Positions 7,649 through 8,908 of a stretch of 8,908 nt of DNA are shown one piece after another. The notes beneath the pieces are model-generated. The model was given only the letters and a program-made list of their open reading frames with translations. It did not search any database and was not told the DNA's origin. Source of the stretch: Bacteroidota bacterium (GTDB lineage: Bacteria > Bacteroidota > Bacteroidia > Chitinophagales > Chitinophagaceae); contig JANYAL010000134.1 in the NCBI GenBank assembly GCA_025361325.1, positions 1 to 8,908 on the forward strand, given 5' to 3'. The translations under genes were made by a program, and so were the position numbers. Position 1 is the stretch's first letter. Each line of letters begins with the position of its first letter.

Positions 7649-7676
7649 AAAAGCGCCCGAATAAACGGGCGCTTTT
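7649..7676. terminator. Two-way rho-independent terminator after secDF
   Basis: A perfect 11-bp stem (7649-7659 AAAAGCGCCCG with 7666-7676 CGGGCGCTTTT) has a 6-base loop AATAAA. It begins 20 bases after the secDF stop and is followed by TTTT-A-CTTTTT. The minus-strand reading also ends in T's, so it can serve the convergent Fe-S protein gene, whose stop is at 7741. Confidence 0.92.
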
Positions 7677-7740
7677 ACTTTTTATACTATTATCATTCCC
7701 AGGGTAATCTCCCGGTCATACCAATTCATGTAATAAGATC

Positions 7741-8085
7741 TTATACCGCAAAACTAGTTCCGCAACCGCAGGTCTTGCTTGCATTCGGATTATGGAAGGT
7801 GAAACCCCTGGAGTTCAGTCCTCCGCTCCAGTCGATCTCCATACCCACCAGGTAAATGCCATGGGTGCTGTCCATGATGCAGGGAATACCGTCAATATAA
7901 AAAAGCTCGTCCTTGTCAGTCTTTGTTTCAAATCCAAGCACGTAGGTCATGCCCGTACATCCACCGCCCTTTACACCAATTCGTAAATAGTGATCGTTGT
8001 TAAAACCCTCGGCTTTCATCAGCCTCCTGATCTCTTCCAGGGCTGAAGGAGTAAAGGTCACAGGCGATGTTACTGAAGTTTCCAT
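7741..8085 (-). CDS. A-type iron-sulfur cluster assembly protein (IscA/SufA/ErpA family)
   Basis: A 114-residue cytoplasmic protein of the HesB/IscA family, which binds iron or an Fe-S cluster and delivers it to target enzymes. The three ligand cysteines are in place: Cys43 in 'KGGGCTGM' and Cys106 and Cys108 in 'NASKTCGCGTSF'. An extra Cys69 is not part of the motif. The length is typical. The frame is open to an ATG at 8112, which would add nine residues, but that ATG overlaps a -7 box at 8100-8107; starting at 8085 (METSVTSPVTF) gives the usual N-terminus. No isc or suf genes are adjacent, so which subfamily (IscA, SufA or ErpA) it is cannot be decided. It converges with secDF and ends near the shared hairpin. 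It is divergent from the membrane protein gene at 8222. Confidence 0.94.
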   Translation of the reverse strand: METSVTSPVTFTPSALEEIRRLMKAEGFNNDHYLRIGVKGGGCTGMTYVLGFETKTDKDELFYIDGIPCIMDSTHGIYLVGMEIDWSGGLNSRGFTFHNPNASKTCGCGTSFAV

Positions 8086-8099
8086 ATTTGGTCTTTTCA

Positions 8100-8107
8100 C
8101 AAAATTA
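8100..8107 (-). promoter_or_regulatory. Predicted -7 box of the Fe-S protein gene
   Basis: TAATTTTG on the minus strand is an exact TAnnTTTG match, 14 bases before the ATG at 8085. No clear TTG is visible at -33. If used, transcripts would begin only a few bases before the start codon. Confidence 0.45.
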
Positions 8108-8197
8108 TGCATTATATACAGTTGTATGTTTACGATTTAGGGATTTTGAACTGCACATCCTGTTTTGAAGGTTCATAACAAGATGACAGTAATGCCT

Positions 8198-8205
8198 TAT
8201 TTTTG
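8198..8205 (+). promoter_or_regulatory. Predicted -7 box of the membrane protein/mutase operon
   Basis: TATTTTTG is an exact TAnnTTTG match 16 bases before the ATG at 8222. The nearest upstream TTTG (8164-8167) is 30 bases away, too far for a standard -33, so the promoter is only half supported. Confidence 0.45.
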
Positions 8206-8221
8206 TTATAAATCATGAACT

Positions 8222-8740
8222 ATGAACCTGTCCGATGGCACGTTGCAGGGCATCATCCTGGCCGCTATCTTCTTATTTTTCATCGCCATTGCCTGGCTGC
8301 TCGCAGAGTTCAAAGGTATGAAGGACGAGATCAGGGAAAGGCTGGGCATCAACCTTGAAACGGTACGCCTGCGCCTGCAGGCCTATGAACGCCTGACCGT
8401 ATTTGCCGACCGGGCCGCATTGAAGAACCTGGTGTCACGAACCTCCTCGGGTGGCATGACGGTGGTAGACCTGCAGCTGTCATTGCTGGATGCCCTTCGT
8501 TCAGAATATGAATACAATGTAAGCCAGCAGATCTATGTGAGCCCTGAGATGTGGAAGGCCATTGGTAACCTCAAGGAACAGAATATCTTTATCATTAACC
8601 AGATCGCTGCAACCCTGCCACCGCGGGAAAATGCCATTGAACTGAGCAAGCGGATCCTGGAATATGTTTCCACTACCCAGGCCGAATTAAGTACCGTGGT
8701 ACTCAGTGCATTGAATTTTGAAGCCAAAAAAGTCATGTAA
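8222..8740 (+). CDS. Single-pass membrane protein of unknown function
   Basis: A 172-residue protein with one strong membrane helix at about 8-28 (GIILAAIFLFFIAIAWLLAE) and a remainder that is mostly helical, amphipathic and soluble. The charged stretch after the helix (KGMKDEIRERLG) suggests the large C-terminal part is cytoplasmic. It has leucine- and glutamate-rich helices (33-70 and 80-100), no catalytic motif and no cysteine. I recall similar conserved hypothetical proteins in Bacteroidota but cannot give a function. Its stop is 7 bases before the mutase start, so the two are almost surely co-transcribed. A role linked to the mutase, such as anchoring it, is possible but is inference. 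An out-of-frame ATG at 8215 was not chosen, since ATG 8222 is in the long frame. Confidence 0.85.
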   Translation: MNLSDGTLQGIILAAIFLFFIAIAWLLAEFKGMKDEIRERLGINLETVRLRLQAYERLTVFADRAALKNLVSRTSSGGMTVVDLQLSLLDALRSEYEYNVSQQIYVSPEMWKAIGNLKEQNIFIINQIAATLPPRENAIELSKRILEYVSTTQAELSTVVLSALNFEAKKVM

Positions 8741-8747
8741 GGTATTC

Positions 8748-8908
8748 ATGTCAGAAGAGAAAAAAATATACACGGATTCGGGGATAGAGATCAGGGAATG
8801 CTATACCGGTCCCGTGCATATGGATGAAGCCCCCGGCAAATTCCCTTATACACGCGGCATACAATCCAGCATGTACCGGGGGAGGCTTTGGACCATGCGC
8901 CAGTATGC
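8748..8908 (+). CDS. Methylmalonyl-CoA mutase-type large subunit, N-terminus (3' end outside window)
   Basis: The first 53 residues of a cobalamin-dependent acyl-CoA mutase. After a short leader (MSEEKKIYTDSGIEIRECYT) comes 'FPYTRGIQSSMYRGRLW' and 'TMRQYA', the hallmark substrate-channel entry of methylmalonyl-CoA mutases (PYTRG..P.MYRGR.WT.RQYAGF). The family interconverts methylmalonyl-CoA and succinyl-CoA, in propionate metabolism, using adenosylcobalamin. The brief N-terminus with 'TDSGI(E/P)I' resembles the type with a separate small B12-binding subunit, or an isobutyryl-CoA-type mutase, more than the classic long MutB N-terminus. The substrate-specific residues and the B12 domain lie outside the window. 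It follows the membrane protein gene by 7 bases with no terminator between. Confidence 0.93.
   Translation, partial: MSEEKKIYTDSGIEIRECYTGPVHMDEAPGKFPYTRGIQSSMYRGRLWTMRQY

Noticed and set aside
7637..7855. 72-residue plus-strand frame after secDF
   Set aside because: It spans the terminator hairpin and runs antisense into the Fe-S protein gene; there is no recognisable domain.
1..8908. Mobile element, phage, CRISPR or defence system
   Set aside because: I found no transposase, integrase, direct-repeat array, toxin-antitoxin pair or nuclease-type gene; base composition looks even across the window.

Overview
The window looks like ordinary chromosome from a member of the Bacteroidota, most likely near the Chitinophagaceae. 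The evidence is a fused SecD-SecF translocase subunit, an OstA-like protein of the Bacteroidota type, A-rich leaders without Shine-Dalgarno sequences, several TAnnTTTG-type -7 promoter boxes, and a moderate GC content. I see no tRNA, rRNA, CRISPR array, transposase, integrase or phage gene. No gene-free stretch exceeds 300 bases. The genus is inference.

Layout, left to right. (1) 1-800 (+): the C-terminal part of an OstA-like protein, cut by the window edge. (2) 942-1388 (+): a small exported outer-membrane beta-barrel protein. (3) A perfect 14-bp hairpin at 1457-1489, which serves as a two-way terminator facing the convergent next gene. (4) 1524-1829 (-): a small secreted Lys/Thr-rich protein with two copies of a DGxPDxRFKxNK motif. 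(5) 4530 to 1975 (-): a two-gene unit with a class A beta-lactamase-fold serine hydrolase first and a class I PLP aminotransferase second. The aminotransferase probably also has its own promoter. (6) A 125-bp divergent promoter region, then 4656-7628 (+): secDF, followed by a second perfect two-way hairpin terminator. (7) 8085 to 7741 (-): an A-type (IscA/SufA/ErpA) iron-sulfur cluster protein. (8) 8222-8740 (+): a single-pass membrane protein of unknown function, 7 bases before the start of a methylmalonyl-CoA mutase-type large subunit at 8748, which runs off the right edge.

The common theme is envelope biogenesis and housekeeping. SecDF drives protein export with the proton motive force. 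The OstA-like protein belongs to lipopolysaccharide transport. The small barrel, the Lys/Thr-rich protein and the serine hydrolase are all exported. The aminotransferase, the Fe-S carrier and the mutase are core metabolism. I found no convincing new multi-gene system. The points most worth a second look are the duplicated-motif secreted protein, the unknown membrane protein tied to the mutase, the serine hydrolase with KEG in place of KTG, and two start codons that the sequence argues should be moved inward.
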